64,000 nucleotides of DNA from Pseudomonas sediminis. Lineage in GTDB: Bacteria; Pseudomonadota; Gammaproteobacteria; Pseudomonadales; Pseudomonadaceae. Below are positions 34,264-47,057 of this stretch, piece by piece (the stretch's first letter is position 1; every line of letters begins with the position of its first letter). Below the pieces are notes generated by a model. That model was given only the letters and a program-made list of their open reading frames with translations. It did not search any database and was not told the DNA's origin. The stretch lies in contig NZ_NIQU01000001.1 in assembly GCF_002741105.1 (NCBI RefSeq), forward strand, positions 124,001 to 188,000. Direction: 5' to 3'. The position numbers and the translations under genes are program-made.

Positions 34264-34905
34264 CTACTGAGATAGCGAATCATCATAGATACGCTGACTG
34301 AGGAAGTATGTTTCAATGGCATATTCTCCGGAACCCTTGAGAATTTTTATAACCAACCCCATTTCCGCTTCACTGCCAGGCTTTTCGTCAGTGCAGATGG
34401 TACCGGTTTTGAAGTTTTCCGACCCAGACAACTCAACTCGAACAGCACTTGCCCCTGGCCCACTACTCATCCACGAAAGGTCTATTTCGCTCGGGGGCTG
34501 CGCCACGGCCAAATAGCGCTTACAAGTACCACTCGGCAAATTGAACCTCAGAATTCCTTGACCTAGCACGGTAAGTGTTCCTCGTTTGAAACTCTCTGGC
34601 CTTGAAGCATGAGCATAGGAATTGCGCAAATCGGCCAAATAGTCATCAAAGTTCACCACAGCGCCGGGATCTGGAGTAGGCTTTTGATTGAAGAAAGACC
34701 TTACCACCTCACTTGTTAAACCAAGCCCGGCCAGAACAAGCGAAAAAATCATAAACCTATTGATTGCTGCAAGAATAGATTCTCGTGGCTCTTTCGTATG
34801 CTGCTCCTGCAGCAGCAGAAAGTAGGCAAGTAACGCCAGCAAGAAACCCAGCCCAATTACGCCATAACTAAGAATGGTAGCCGGCTCGATTGTTCCGAAC
34901 TTCAT
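34264..34905 (-). CDS. Small membrane protein of unknown function (RT island)
   Basis: A 213-residue protein with two N-terminal membrane helices (ILSYGVIGLGFLLALLAYFLLL and INRFMIFSLVLAGLGLTSEVV) followed by a soluble domain of about 150 residues with YLAVAQPPSEIDLSW and a strand-rich end. No family is recognised. Placement beside the DUF4238-like gene and in the same direction suggests a shared cargo unit, with a 77-bp gap. Confidence 0.6.
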   Translation of the reverse strand: MKFGTIEPATILSYGVIGLGFLLALLAYFLLLQEQHTKEPRESILAAINRFMIFSLVLAGLGLTSEVVRSFFNQKPTPDPGAVVNFDDYLADLRNSYAHASRPESFKRGTLTVLGQGILRFNLPSGTCKRYLAVAQPPSEIDLSWMSSGPGASAVRVELSGSENFKTGTICTDEKPGSEAEMGLVIKILKGSGEYAIETYFLSQRIYDDSLSQ

Positions 34906-35130
34906 GAGGCGCCTCTCATATTGATATTCGAACCTGGCAGCCTAGCGATGTCGAAAAAACGACACACCAAGGACTGGTGGCCAGAAGCTAGCCATAGCAG
35001 CTAAACATGTCTAGCGCCCGTGTCGAAAAAGTGTCGAAGACACTGCAAGAGATAGCGGAAAAATGCCGTCTTGGGCAGGCTGCAAGGCCAGTAAAGCCGG
35101 GTTTTGCAGATCACAGCCAGACTCTGAAAA
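34906..35130. other. Right end of the island without a clear gene
   Basis: It holds several copies of a GTGTCGAAAAA/GTCGAAG-type motif (34949, 35021 and 35031) next to the right repeat, possibly integrase arm sites. The last frame before the repeat (…KVSKTLQEIAEKCRLGQAARPVKPG) could be the tail of a lost integrase, but no integrase motif remains. Confidence 0.35.
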
Positions 35131-35162
35131 GGGTTCGATTCCCATCACCCGCTCCAGACAGC
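35131..35162. repeat. Right attachment repeat (attR-like) of the tRNA-Gly island
   Basis: An exact 32-bp copy of 29627-29658, from GGGTTCGATT through CACCCGCTCCA to GACAGC, i.e. the tRNA 3' end with no upstream tRNA body. Confidence 0.92.
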
Positions 35163-35166
35163 AAAG

Positions 35167-35198
35167 AAAAAGCCCCGTCATCATTGACGGGGCTTTTT
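35167..35198 (+). terminator. Terminator copy at the island's right border
   Basis: AAAAAGCCCCGTCA-TCAT-TGACGGGGCTTTTT differs from the hairpin behind the intact tRNA only in the loop. Confidence 0.9.
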
Positions 35199-35345
35199 CG
35201 TTTTACTACTCCAGTTTTTACTTACTGCCACGGCCTCTCCTCCTCCGGGTTAAAGTCATCCTGACCACTCACCCATTTCCCCGGAACTTCTGCCTCCCAA
35301 CGCCACCAGAACCGTATATGTCTTTTTTTCTGGAGGCCCCTGGCG

Positions 35346-36479
35346 ATGGAACAGTGGAATATCTGGCTTGAACGCGATGTCTGGCTCAACGTGGCGATTG
35401 TTCTGGTCGCCACGGCGCTGATCTACAGCGTGCTGCGTACCCTGGTGAATACCCTGCACAAGCGTCTGAAGGCCGGGTCTGCTGACCAGGAGAGCAGTTG
35501 GTCACACTTCATCGCCATGGTCATCGGCCGCACCAGCCGCGTGCTGTTGTTGGCGTTTTCCCTGCTGTTGGCGTTGCGTCTGGCGGACTTGCCGCTCGCC
35601 TGGCAAAGCGCGCTGAGCCATACCTGGTTCGTCGCCCTAGCCCTGCAGGTAGCGTTGTGGGTCGATACTGGTGTGCGCCTGTGGTCGCGCAGCCTGGTGG
35701 TAGGCAAGAGCGGCGGCAGCTACAACCCGGTGATGACCACCATCATCAGCATCATGATTCTGATCGTGGTGTGGTCGGTGATGCTGCTGTCGATCCTGGC
35801 CAATCTGGGGGTGGATATCACCGCGCTGGTGGCCAGCCTGGGTGTCGGTGGTATCGCCGTGGCGCTGGCGGTGCAGACGGTGCTCAGCGATGTGTTCGCG
35901 TCACTATCGATTGGCGTCGACAAGCCGTTCGAGATCGGTGATTTCGTGGTGTTCGGCGAAGTCGCCGGCTCCATCGAGCATATCGGTCTGAAGACCACGC
36001 GTATTCGTAGCCTCAGCGGTGAGCAGGTGGTGTGCGCCAACGCCGATCTGCTGCGCCAGATCGTGCATAACTACAAGCGCATGAACACCCGCCGCATCGT
36101 CTTCAAGTTCGGCATCAATTACGACACGCCCAGCGCCAAGGTGCGCCAGGTGTCGGAAAAGGTAGGCGATATCATCCGCGCCACGCCCCAGGCCCGCTTC
36201 GACCGCGCACATTTTCTCGGCTTCGATGAAAGTCAGCTGACCTTCGAGGTGGTGTATATCGTGCTGACCTCGGACTACAACCAGTACATGGACATTCAGC
36301 AGGAGATCAACCTGCAACTGCTCGATGCCCTGCGCGAGCTGGACGTGCGCTTCGCCCTGCCCCGCCGCGATCTGCGCCTGGTGGGCGAGAGGATGCCGGT
36401 ACTCAAGGTCGATGGCCTGCCGCAACCGGCCGAGGCTAACGAAAGCACCAGCGATGGCCGCCTGCCACGCTTCAGCTAG
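35346..36479 (+). CDS. Mechanosensitive ion channel, MscS family
   Basis: A 377-residue channel. There are four to five N-terminal helices, then the pore helix VDITALVASLGVGGIAVALAVQTVLSDVFASLSIGVDKPFEIGDFVV, which is the MscS TM3 plus beta-domain signature, and a cytoplasmic vestibule region to the end. It would open under membrane tension to release solutes during osmotic downshift. It is larger than minimal MscS (286 residues) because of extra N-terminal helices. Confidence 0.9.
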   Translation: MEQWNIWLERDVWLNVAIVLVATALIYSVLRTLVNTLHKRLKAGSADQESSWSHFIAMVIGRTSRVLLLAFSLLLALRLADLPLAWQSALSHTWFVALALQVALWVDTGVRLWSRSLVVGKSGGSYNPVMTTIISIMILIVVWSVMLLSILANLGVDITALVASLGVGGIAVALAVQTVLSDVFASLSIGVDKPFEIGDFVVFGEVAGSIEHIGLKTTRIRSLSGEQVVCANADLLRQIVHNYKRMNTRRIVFKFGINYDTPSAKVRQVSEKVGDIIRATPQARFDRAHFLGFDESQLTFEVVYIVLTSDYNQYMDIQQEINLQLLDALRELDVRFALPRRDLRLVGERMPVLKVDGLPQPAEANESTSDGRLPRFS

Positions 36480-36907
36480 CACAACCGTCGTTACGCCAAG
36501 GGGGCGAGGCGAACAAAAGAGCCTCTCCCGCCTCTTACACAACGCCGTTAGCGCCTGACGTCATTACAGCGAATATTAGAGCTGGCGATGAAGCATATTC
36601 GTAAAATATCCACAACAGCGATAAGCATAAAACCTCGGAGCGCCTGATCTCAGTGCCTTAAACACTTTACAGGCCTATCGTTTATCATTTTTTCCGCTGA
36701 ACAAGCCTTTATCTGTTTGACATATTTTACGGCTTTGGCAGACTGCTCGCCCGTTGCGGCAGGTGGCCGCGAACCCGGCATGGCGAGCGCCTGAGTGGGA
36801 TCGCGCGCCAGCTGGGACGCGCCATGAAAACAATAATGCTGTCTGTCCGGGCGGCCTAGCGGGCACTGCCCACGCCGGACGACGGGCGAGCCACTGGTAT
36901 TCATCCA
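36480..36907. other. 428-bp leader region of the symporter gene
   Basis: No gene is convincing. There is a promoter-like TTGACA at about 36717, then about 170 bp that could form a structured leader, including GTCCGG/CCGGAC (36845-36850 with 36875-36880) around GGGC-act-GCCC. The symporter start has no clear Shine-Dalgarno sequence, so leader control is possible. Confidence 0.4.
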
Positions 36908-38359
36908 ATGCTGATCTGGTTTGTTGCGATCTACCTGCTGTTCACTGTCGGTGTCGGCGTCTATGCATCCACTCGCGTCAAAAACTCCAAGGATTTCGCC
37001 GCCGGCGGCAGGAGCATGTCCTTCCCCCTGGTCGCAGCCATGGTGTTCGCGACCTGGTTCGGCTCAGAAGCGGTGCTGGGTATCCCGGCCACCTTCATTG
37101 AGGAAGGCTTCGCCGGCATCATCGAGGACCCGTTCGGCTCCTTCGGTTGTCTGATGTTGGTGGGCCTGATCTTCGCCCGCCCGCTGTACCGCATGAACCT
37201 GCTGACCATCGGCGACTTCTTCCGCAAGCGCTACGGCCCGCAGGTGGAGATACTCACCAGCCTGGTAATCATCGGGTCCTACCTGGGCTGGGTTGCCGCG
37301 CAGCTGACCGCACTGGGCGTGGTGTTCAACGTGCTCTCGGATGGCTCGATCACCACCACCCAGGGCATGCTAATCGGCACTGCCATCGTGCTGCTGTATA
37401 CCCTGTTCGGTGGCATGTGGTCGGTGGCGCTGACCGACTTCATGCAGATGATCATCATCGTCGCCGGCCTGTGCTATCTGACCTGGTTGATTGGTGACAT
37501 GGCCGGCGGCGCCGACGTGGTGATCAGCCACGCAGCGGCCGAGGGCAAGTTCACCTTCATGCATGCCTTCGAGCCACGGGATATCGTCGCCTTCATCGCG
37601 GCGGCGGTGACACTGATGCTCGGTTCCATTCCGCAGCAGGACGTGTACGCCCGCGTGATGTCGGCCAAGACCGAGAACATCGCCGCGCGCGCCTCGATGG
37701 CAGGCGCGGTGTTCTACCTGTCGTTTTGCATGCTGCCGATCTTCCTCACCTACGCGGCCTCGCTGATCGACCCGGCGATGGTGCAGAAGTGGCTGGCCGA
37801 GGACGCGCAGATGATCCTGCCGCACCTGATCATGGAGCGCACTCCGCTGTTCGCCCAGGTGATGTTCTTCGGTGCGCTGCTGTCGGCGATCATGTCCACT
37901 GCCTCTGGCACCCTGCTGGCACCGTCGGTGACCTTCACCGAGAACATCCTGAAGAACTTCGTGCCCGTGATGAGTGACCGCCAGTTCCTCCTGGCCATGC
38001 GCGTGAGCGTGGTGGCGATGACAATCGCCACGTCGATCTTCGCCCTGAACTCGACGGCGAGCATCTACGAGATGGTCGGCAACGCCTACAAGGTGACCCT
38101 GGTAGCCGCCGTGGTGCCGCTGTTCGCCGGCCTGTTCTGGAAACGTGCGACCACCCAAGGTGCGCTGCTGGCCATCATCCTTGGCCTGTCGAGTTGGGTT
38201 GCCCTGGAGCTGACCTACCAGGAAAGCGACTTCTGGCCACCGCAGCTGGCCGGTCTGTTGATCAGCCTGGCGGGCATGCTGATCGGCTCGCTGCTGCCGC
38301 AGTTCAGCCGTCACCGCGGCGAAAGCGTGCAAGCCATCACCGCCTCGGCCAACGCCTGA
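36908..38359 (+). CDS. Sodium:solute symporter (SSS family)
   Basis: A 483-residue integral membrane protein with about 13 helices and SSS features: GGRSMSFPLVAAMVFATWFGSEAVLGIPATFIEEG near residue 35, GSYLGWVAAQLTALGVVFN, and the inverted repeat of the LeuT fold later in the protein (SAIMSTASGTLLAPSVTFTENI). It co-transports an organic solute with Na+; the substrate cannot be told from sequence. It is a single-gene unit ended by a strong terminator. Confidence 0.9.
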   Translation: MLIWFVAIYLLFTVGVGVYASTRVKNSKDFAAGGRSMSFPLVAAMVFATWFGSEAVLGIPATFIEEGFAGIIEDPFGSFGCLMLVGLIFARPLYRMNLLTIGDFFRKRYGPQVEILTSLVIIGSYLGWVAAQLTALGVVFNVLSDGSITTTQGMLIGTAIVLLYTLFGGMWSVALTDFMQMIIIVAGLCYLTWLIGDMAGGADVVISHAAAEGKFTFMHAFEPRDIVAFIAAAVTLMLGSIPQQDVYARVMSAKTENIAARASMAGAVFYLSFCMLPIFLTYAASLIDPAMVQKWLAEDAQMILPHLIMERTPLFAQVMFFGALLSAIMSTASGTLLAPSVTFTENILKNFVPVMSDRQFLLAMRVSVVAMTIATSIFALNSTASIYEMVGNAYKVTLVAAVVPLFAGLFWKRATTQGALLAIILGLSSWVALELTYQESDFWPPQLAGLLISLAGMLIGSLLPQFSRHRGESVQAITASANA

Positions 38360-38361
38360 GC

Positions 38362-38394
38362 AAAGGCGCCCTTCTCTTTCGAGAAGGGCGCTTT
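38362..38394 (+). terminator. Intrinsic terminator after the symporter gene
   Basis: The stem GCGCCCTTCTC/GAGAAGGGCGC, with AAAGG and CTTTG flanks, lies 3 bp behind the stop codon. Confidence 0.85.
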
Positions 38395-38470
38395 GCCACC
38401 ATATAAGCCTTTGAAAAACCTGAATTTTCCTTCTTCACAAGCGTGGCAGTGACGGCTAACCTGCCGCCCC

Positions 38471-39169
38471 ATGATTCGACGTCTACTGCCCCTGCTCTGC
38501 TGTTTCACAGCCCTTTCCCTGCACGCCGCACCCGCCACTTTCGCCGAGGCCAAGCGCCTGGCCTGGCCGCTGTATGAGCAGCAATCCACCGAGTTCTATT
38601 GCGGCTGCAAGTACAGCGGCAATCGGGTCGATCTGCGCTCCTGTGGTTACACGCCACGCAAGAACGCCAATCGCGCCCAGCGCATCGAGTGGGAACATAT
38701 CGTCCCGGCCTGGGTGATCGGCCATCAGCGCCAGTGCTGGCAGAAAGGCGGGCGCAAGAACTGCGCGGCCAACGATATGCAGTTCCGCAGGGCCGAGGCC
38801 GACCTGCACAACCTGGTGCCGAGCATCGGCGAGGTGAATGGTGATCGCAGCAACTACAGCTTCGCCTGGCTGCCACAGAAACCGCATCAATACGGCCGTT
38901 GCGAGACAGTAGTGGACTTCAAGGCGCGCAAGGTGATGCCGCGCCCGGCCATTCGCGGGATGATCGCGCGCACCTATTTCTACATGTCCGACCGCTACAA
39001 GCTGCGCCTGTCGAAACAGGACCGGCAGCTCTACGAAGCCTGGAGCAAGGCCTACCCGCCGAAGGTCTGGGAGCAGCAGCGCAACCAGCAGGTGGCGTGC
39101 GTGATGGGCTGGGGCAACCCCTATGTGGGCAAGGTGGATATGAGCCGCTGTGCGCGCAAGCGGGCGTAG
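38471..39169 (+). CDS. endA: Endonuclease I (secreted or periplasmic nuclease)
   Basis: A 232-residue endonuclease I with signal peptide MIRRLLPLLCCFTALSLHAA. The catalytic beta-beta-alpha-metal region is IEWEHIVPAWVIGHQRQCW, and the metal-binding asparagine lies in ADLHNLVPSIGEVNGDRSNY. Paired cysteines (CGCKYSGN, LRSCGY, CWQKGGRKNC) suit a periplasmic disulfide-bonded enzyme. It degrades double-stranded DNA non-specifically. Confidence 0.92.
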   Translation: MIRRLLPLLCCFTALSLHAAPATFAEAKRLAWPLYEQQSTEFYCGCKYSGNRVDLRSCGYTPRKNANRAQRIEWEHIVPAWVIGHQRQCWQKGGRKNCAANDMQFRRAEADLHNLVPSIGEVNGDRSNYSFAWLPQKPHQYGRCETVVDFKARKVMPRPAIRGMIARTYFYMSDRYKLRLSKQDRQLYEAWSKAYPPKVWEQQRNQQVACVMGWGNPYVGKVDMSRCARKRA

Positions 39170-39171
39170 GA

Positions 39172-39361
39172 CGGCTTCACGTAGGGTGTCGCGGGGCCGC
39201 CTAGGCCGTGCGCACCAACGGCAGTAAGGCTGGTGCGCGCAGCGCACCCTACGGGTCGCGGCTAAAGCCCCTCCCACAGGTGCGGGAGACTTGTGGGAGG
39301 GGCTTTAGCCGCGACAGCTTTGGCATATTTCAAACAGTCCCCGGATTGCATCCGGCCTACG
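39172..39361. repeat. Array of intergenic repeats downstream of endA
   Basis: A GTAGGGTG ... CGCAGCGCACCCTAC pair (39181-39252), a REP-like pair CTAAAGCCCCTCCCACAGG / TGTGGGAGGGGCTTTAGCC (39262-39312) and a CCCGGATTGCATCCGGCCTAC unit (39341-39360) follow one another. The last unit reaches the stop codon of the leftward gene at 39357. Confidence 0.7.
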
Positions 39362-39554
39362 AAAAGCGCTGCAACTCGCGACGCACCATGTTGGCGAATT
39401 CCGGAGGGCTGAGCTGGTACAGCTCCTGAGCCACCCAGGGCAGCCAGCGCCCCTGCAGTTCGGCCTTGCGCGCCAACAGGCGCTGGGCCTCGGCTTCGGC
39501 GCGGGCCTGGTGCTCGCGGTGGTAGTCGGCGCGGCTCGGTTTTTCTGTGCTCAC
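39357..39554 (-). CDS. Small protein of unknown function, divergent from gcsR
   Basis: A 65-residue, highly charged protein starting from GTG at 39554 (VSTEKPSRADYHREHQARAEAEAQRLLARKAELQGRWLPW). The first 40 residues should form a long charged helix. A GAGGAAAAGG stretch lies upstream. No domain is recognised. The frame is open further upstream, but that would cross the gcsR start region. Confidence 0.55.
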   Translation of the reverse strand: MSTEKPSRADYHREHQARAEAEAQRLLARKAELQGRWLPWVAQELYQLSPPEFANMVRRELQRFS

Positions 39555-39627
39555 GGTGCAGCCCTTTTCCTCATATCGAGCAGAGCAGGCATAATCGCCG
39601 CCTGTTCGCCCATTTCGACCGTCATCA

Positions 39628-41148
39628 ATGCGCATCCACGTCAGTTTCATCGACCGCGTCGGCATCACCCAGGAAGTCCTGGCGCTGCTTGGCGGGCGTA
39701 ATCTGAACCTCGATGCGGTGGAGATGGTACCGCCAAACGTCTATATCGACGCACCGACCCTGAGCGCTGCCGTGCTCGAGGAGCTGCGCGGCGCGCTGCT
39801 GCAGGTGCGCGGTGTGCAGAGTGTCGAGGTGGTGGACATTCTGCCCGGCCAGCGCCGCCGCCTGCAGCTCGATGCGCTGCTCGCGGCCATGCCCGACCCG
39901 GTACTGGCGGTGGATGACCGCGCCACCGTGCTGCTGGCCAACCCGGCACTGGTGGACATGTGCAACCGCCCGCCCGAAGGCCTGAGCATCGCCGCGCTGT
40001 TCGCCGATGACGCGTTGCAGCAATCGCTACTCGCCGCAGGTTTTCATCAGCCGCTGCGCGAGGTGCATTTCGCCGGTCAGCCGCTGCTGCTCGATGCCCA
40101 GCCGATCACCGAAGACGGTCGCCTGACCGGCGGCCTGCTCACCCTCTATGCCCCGAGCCGCATGGGTCAGCGCCTGGCTGCACTGCATCATGATCATGCC
40201 GAGGGCTTCGATTCTCTGCTGGGCGAGTCGGCACCGATTCGTGCCCTCAAGGCTCGCGCGCTGCGCGTGGCGTCGCTCGATGCGCCGCTGCTGATCCACG
40301 GCGAAACCGGTACCGGCAAGGAGCTGGTGGCACGCGCCTGCCACACCGTCAGCGTGCGCCGCACTGCGCCTTTCCTGGCGCTTAACTGCGCCGCCCTGCC
40401 AGAGAACCTGGCTGAGAGCGAGCTCTTCGGCTACGCCCCCGGTGCCTTCACCGGCGCCCAGCGCGGCGGCAAGCCGGGGCTGCTGGAGCTGGCCAACCAG
40501 GGCACGGTGTTTCTCGACGAGATCGGCGAGATGTCGCCCTATCTGCAGGCCAAGCTGCTGCGCTTTCTCAGCGATGGCAGCTTCCGCCGCGTCGGTGGCG
40601 ACCGCGAGGTGAAGGTGGACGTGCGCATCCTCAGCGCCACCCACCGTGACCTGGAAAAGATGGTCGCCGAAGGTAGCTTCCGCGAAGACCTGTTCTACCG
40701 CCTCAACGTACTCAACCTGGAAGTGCCGCCGCTGCGCGAGCGTGGCCAGGACATCCTGCTGCTGGCCCAGCATTTCATGGCCCAGGCCTGCGCGCAGATC
40801 CAGCGCCTGCCCTGCCGCCTGGCGCCGGCTACCTTCCCGGCGCTATTGGCCGGGCGCTGGCCGGGCAACGTGCGTCAGTTGCAGAACGTGATCTTCCGCG
40901 CCGCTGCCATCTGCGACAGCAACTGGGTAGAGATGGACGACCTGGATATCGCCGGCACCGAAGTGGCGCCGAGGGTGGAAGGGGAAGTCGCCAGCCTGGA
41001 ACAGGCCATGGACGAGTACGAGAAGGCGCTGCTGGAAAAGCTCTACGACAGCCACCCTTCCAGCCGCCAGCTGGCCGCGCGCCTGGGCACCTCGCATACC
41101 GCCATCGCCAAGCGCCTGCGCAAGTACGGGATACCGGGCAAGCACTGA
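39628..41148 (+). CDS. gcsR: Sigma-54-dependent TyrR-like activator of the glycine cleavage operon, GcsR-like
   Basis: A 506-residue enhancer-binding protein. ACT domain (residues 1-70), PAS domain (about 78-190), AAA+ domain with Walker A GETGTGKE (about 227), the sigma-54-contacting GAFTGA loop ([13 protein letters not shown]) and Walker [12 protein letters not shown], then a TyrR-type C-terminal helix-turn-helix ([25 protein letters not shown]). Unlike true TyrR it keeps GAFTGA. In P. aeruginosa GcsR activates gcvH2-gcvP2-glyA2-sdaA-gcvT2 in response to glycine. Here the same operon begins 1.1 kb downstream. Confidence 0.9.
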   Translation: MRIHVSFIDRVGITQEVLALLGGRNLNLDAVEMVPPNVYIDAPTLSAAVLEELRGALLQVRGVQSVEVVDILPGQRRRLQLDALLAAMPDPVLAVDDRATVLLANPALVDMCNRPPEGLSIAALFADDALQQSLLAAGFHQPLREVHFAGQPLLLDAQPITEDGRLTGGLLTLYAPSRMGQRLAALHHDHAEGFDSLLGESAPIRALKARALRVASLDAPLLIHGETGTGKELVARACHTVSVRRTAPFLALNCAALPENLAESELFGYAPGAFTGAQRGGKPGLLELANQGTVFLDEIGEMSPYLQAKLLRFLSDGSFRRVGGDREVKVDVRILSATHRDLEKMVAEGSFREDLFYRLNVLNLEVPPLRERGQDILLLAQHFMAQACAQIQRLPCRLAPATFPALLAGRWPGNVRQLQNVIFRAAAICDSNWVEMDDLDIAGTEVAPRVEGEVASLEQAMDEYEKALLEKLYDSHPSSRQLAARLGTSHTAIAKRLRKYGIPGKH

Positions 41149-41160
41149 CGCACTCGCTCC

Positions 41161-41324
41161 GTAGGGTGGGTTAGGCGCTTGTTTTGAGTACGGACCACCC
41201 CGCAGGGTCAGATGCGCCGTAACCCACCATTGGCGCAAAGCGGAATATCGCTCGGTGGGTTACGCGGCGCACCACGACCGCAGTGTCTGAAAGCTCACCT
41301 ATTGGCGCCGCTAACCCACCCTAC
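41161..41324. repeat. Large inverted repeat GTAGGGTGGGTTA ... TAACCCACCCTAC
   Basis: Outer arms GTAGGGTGGGTTA (41161) and TAACCCACCCTAC (41312) enclose a second pair, GCGCCGTAACCCACC and GGTGGGTTACGCGGCGC. It lies between convergent gcsR and sodC and could form a cruciform or a bidirectional terminator. Confidence 0.7.
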
Positions 41325-41340
41325 GGTTCTCGGCGTTGAG

Positions 41341-41892
41341 TCAGATCGGCGTGGTGCTGGTCGGCACCTTGATCACACCGCAGGCTACACGCGCCCCACC
41401 GCCGCCCAGCGGCTGCGGATGATCGGCGTGATTGTCGCCGCCGGCGTGAATCATCAGCGAGCGGTTATGCAGGTCTTCCAGACGCTTGAGTCGCGGTGCC
41501 AGCACCGGCTGGCTGGCGCTGCCATCCTCGATGACGAGCAGCGCCGGCAGGTCGCCGAGATGGGCATCGTCTTCCCAGGGGAAACCGTGGCGGCCAGCGT
41601 TCTGCGGGTCCCAATGGCCGCCTGCTGCGCCGGCCGGTGTCAGCTTGCCGTCCACTTCGGCTGCATTGCAGTTGGCCTCGGTGTGTACGTGAAAGCCATG
41701 CGCGCCCGGCTCCAGGCCCTGAAGATCGGGAGTAAACACCAGCCCATAGGGCGACTGGCTGATGGTCACGGTGCCGACAGGCGCGCCTGTGCCGTTTTCG
41801 GTGGCCTGTTCGAGGGTCACGGTGACCGTCTCGCTAGCCTGCAGACTGGTGGCGCCGAGCAGTGCGAATGCCAGGGGGATCAGGGGTCTCAT
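41341..41892 (-). CDS. sodC: Periplasmic Cu/Zn superoxide dismutase
   Basis: A 183-residue SodC with signal peptide [19 protein letters not shown]. Metal ligands are in [11 protein letters not shown] (Cu His pair) and [27 protein letters not shown] (bridging and zinc ligands), and [27 protein letters not shown] supplies the last Cu ligand and the disulfide cysteine. The start at 41892 has AAGGAGATAG upstream. It is divergent from gcvH. Confidence 0.93.
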   Translation of the reverse strand: MRPLIPLAFALLGATSLQASETVTVTLEQATENGTGAPVGTVTISQSPYGLVFTPDLQGLEPGAHGFHVHTEANCNAAEVDGKLTPAGAAGGHWDPQNAGRHGFPWEDDAHLGDLPALLVIEDGSASQPVLAPRLKRLEDLHNRSLMIHAGGDNHADHPQPLGGGGARVACGVIKVPTSTTPI

Positions 41893-41967
41893 GGTCGGTC
41901 TATCTCCTTGTTTATAAAGCCTCCCAGTTACCGACCCCAATGCCCTTAAGCGGTTCCAGCCAGATGA

Positions 41968-42085
41968 CGTATCGATATCATTACACCGTAACGATTAAGC
42001 AACAATCGGACGAAAGCCGCGCCGTGTCTGGTGCGACTTCAACTTTTCCATTTGCGACGCCCGGTTTCGTAGCGATATCGTTCCA
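41968..42085. promoter_or_regulatory. Candidate GcsR binding sites upstream of gcvH
   Basis: Three similar 18-bp boxes: CGTATCGATATCATTACA (41968-41985), CGTAACGATTAAGCAACA (41987-42004) and CGTAGCGATATCGTTCCA (42068-42085). The first two are one turn-pair apart (19 bp). They resemble the TGTAACG-N4-CGTTCCG sites described for GcsR. They lie about 65-180 bp upstream of the sigma-54 promoter, a normal enhancer distance. Confidence 0.6.
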
Positions 42086-42148
42086 GAGGACTGTATACAA
42101 CCACCATAAATATAGTTAAGTAACTGATTTTATTGACTATTTATACAT

Positions 42149-42163
42149 TGGCACCGGCATTGC
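42149..42163 (+). promoter_or_regulatory. Sigma-54 promoter of the gcv operon
   Basis: TGGCACCGGCATTGC is an essentially perfect -24/-12 element (TGGCAC-N5-TTGC). It is located 62 bp before the gcvH start, downstream of the candidate GcsR boxes. Confidence 0.9.
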
Positions 42164-42224
42164 AAACGCTCCCGCAACCTGCCCGCCACCTAGAAGCGGA
42201 CACCATTACCCCTGAGGATTTGAC

Positions 42225-42608
42225 ATGAGCGAGTTGCGTTTCACCGCCGATCACGAATGGCTGCGTCTGGACAACGATGGTCTGGTTACCGTCGGCATCA
42301 CCCATTACGCCCAGGACGCGCTCGGCGACGTGGTGTATGTGCAACTGCCGGAAGCCAAGTCCTACGCCCAGGGCGAGGAAGTGGCCGTGCTGGAGTCGGT
42401 CAAGGCCGCCAGCAATATCGTCATGCCGCTGGACGGCGAGATCGTCGAAATCAACGCCGACCTGGAAGGCAGCCCGGAGCTGGTCAACGAGTCGCCGCTG
42501 GACAAGGCCTGGTTCTTCCGCATGCGCCTGGCCGACAACGCCGTGCTGGCCGACCTGCTGGACAAGGCCGGCTATGATCGCCTGCTGAACGCCAACGCCG
42601 ACGCCTGA
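42225..42608 (+). CDS. gcvH: Glycine cleavage system H protein
   Basis: A 127-residue lipoyl carrier. The lipoylated lysine is in VLESVKAASNIVMPLDGEIVEIN (about residue 65), the standard H-protein motif. It shuttles the aminomethyl group between GcvP, GcvT and lipoamide dehydrogenase. It is the first gene of the operon behind the sigma-54 promoter, with AGGATTTGAC before the ATG. Confidence 0.95.
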   Translation: MSELRFTADHEWLRLDNDGLVTVGITHYAQDALGDVVYVQLPEAKSYAQGEEVAVLESVKAASNIVMPLDGEIVEINADLEGSPELVNESPLDKAWFFRMRLADNAVLADLLDKAGYDRLLNANADA

Positions 42609-42617
42609 GTGACCGCC

Positions 42618-45470
<2,853 letters not shown>

Positions 45471-45474
45471 TAAA

Positions 45475-45656
45475 CCTCCCCTCTCCCACTTGTGGGGCGA
45501 TAGCGGAAAAAGCGAAGCACCGCTTCGCCCGCTTGAGCGCCCTGAGCTCTGCGAAGGGCTGGGGCGCGGAGCGGGGGCCGGGGGAGAGGGTAAAGCGGTT
45601 GTCTACGCAGCCCCCTCTCCCTAACCCTCTCCCCGAGGGGAGAGGGAACCGTTCTT
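45475..45656. repeat. CCCTCTCCC repeat array between gcvP and glyA
   Basis: CCCCTCTCCCAC, then GGGGGCCGGGGGAGAGGG and CCCCCTCTCCCTAACCCTCT with AGGGGAGAGGG form nested inverted repeats. A TTGAGCGCCCTGAGCTCTGC segment lies between. This is the largest of the three arrays of this family in the window. Confidence 0.7.
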
Positions 45657-45738
45657 CGCTTCATCCAGTTTCTTTCGGCTCCCCCTCATCGGGGCGGGCT
45701 GACTTCATCCCGAGAAAAACGATAAAGAGGGCCTCACC

Positions 45739-46992
<1,254 letters not shown>

Positions 46993-47057
46993 TACCCGAC
47001 TGACCACGGGCCGCTCGGCGGCCCCAACCGGTGCGACGCACCCAACAGGAAATCGAC

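Larger units (their letters stand above)
29627..35162. mobile_element. Genomic island in tRNA-Gly(CCC), 5.5 kb, flanked by 32-bp direct repeats
   Basis: The last 26 nt of the tRNA plus six more bases (29627-29658, from GGGTTCGATT to CCAGACAGC) recur exactly at 35131-35162. The following hairpin terminator is repeated too, with one loop change. Between the copies the sequence is clearly richer in A+T than the host and has unrelated codon use (AAA, ATA and AGA common). Cargo: a structured RNA candidate, a reverse transcriptase, DUF3800-like and DUF4238-like proteins, a small secreted protein and a small membrane protein. No intact integrase is visible, so it is a remnant or is mobilised in trans. 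Confidence 0.88.

Noticed and set aside
29627-35162. Two tRNA-Gly genes in the region
   Set aside because: The copy at 35131 holds only the T-arm half and acceptor 3' strand. The bases before it do not form the 5' part of a cloverleaf.
36721-36760. TGGCAGACTGCTCGC upstream of the symporter gene as a sigma-54 promoter
   Set aside because: It has GG-N10-GC spacing by chance in GC-rich DNA, but the flanking consensus positions do not match.
41161-41324. Large inverted repeat between gcsR and sodC as an insertion sequence
   Set aside because: There is no open frame for a transposase and no target duplication. It is built of short repeat arms of the same kind found elsewhere in the window.
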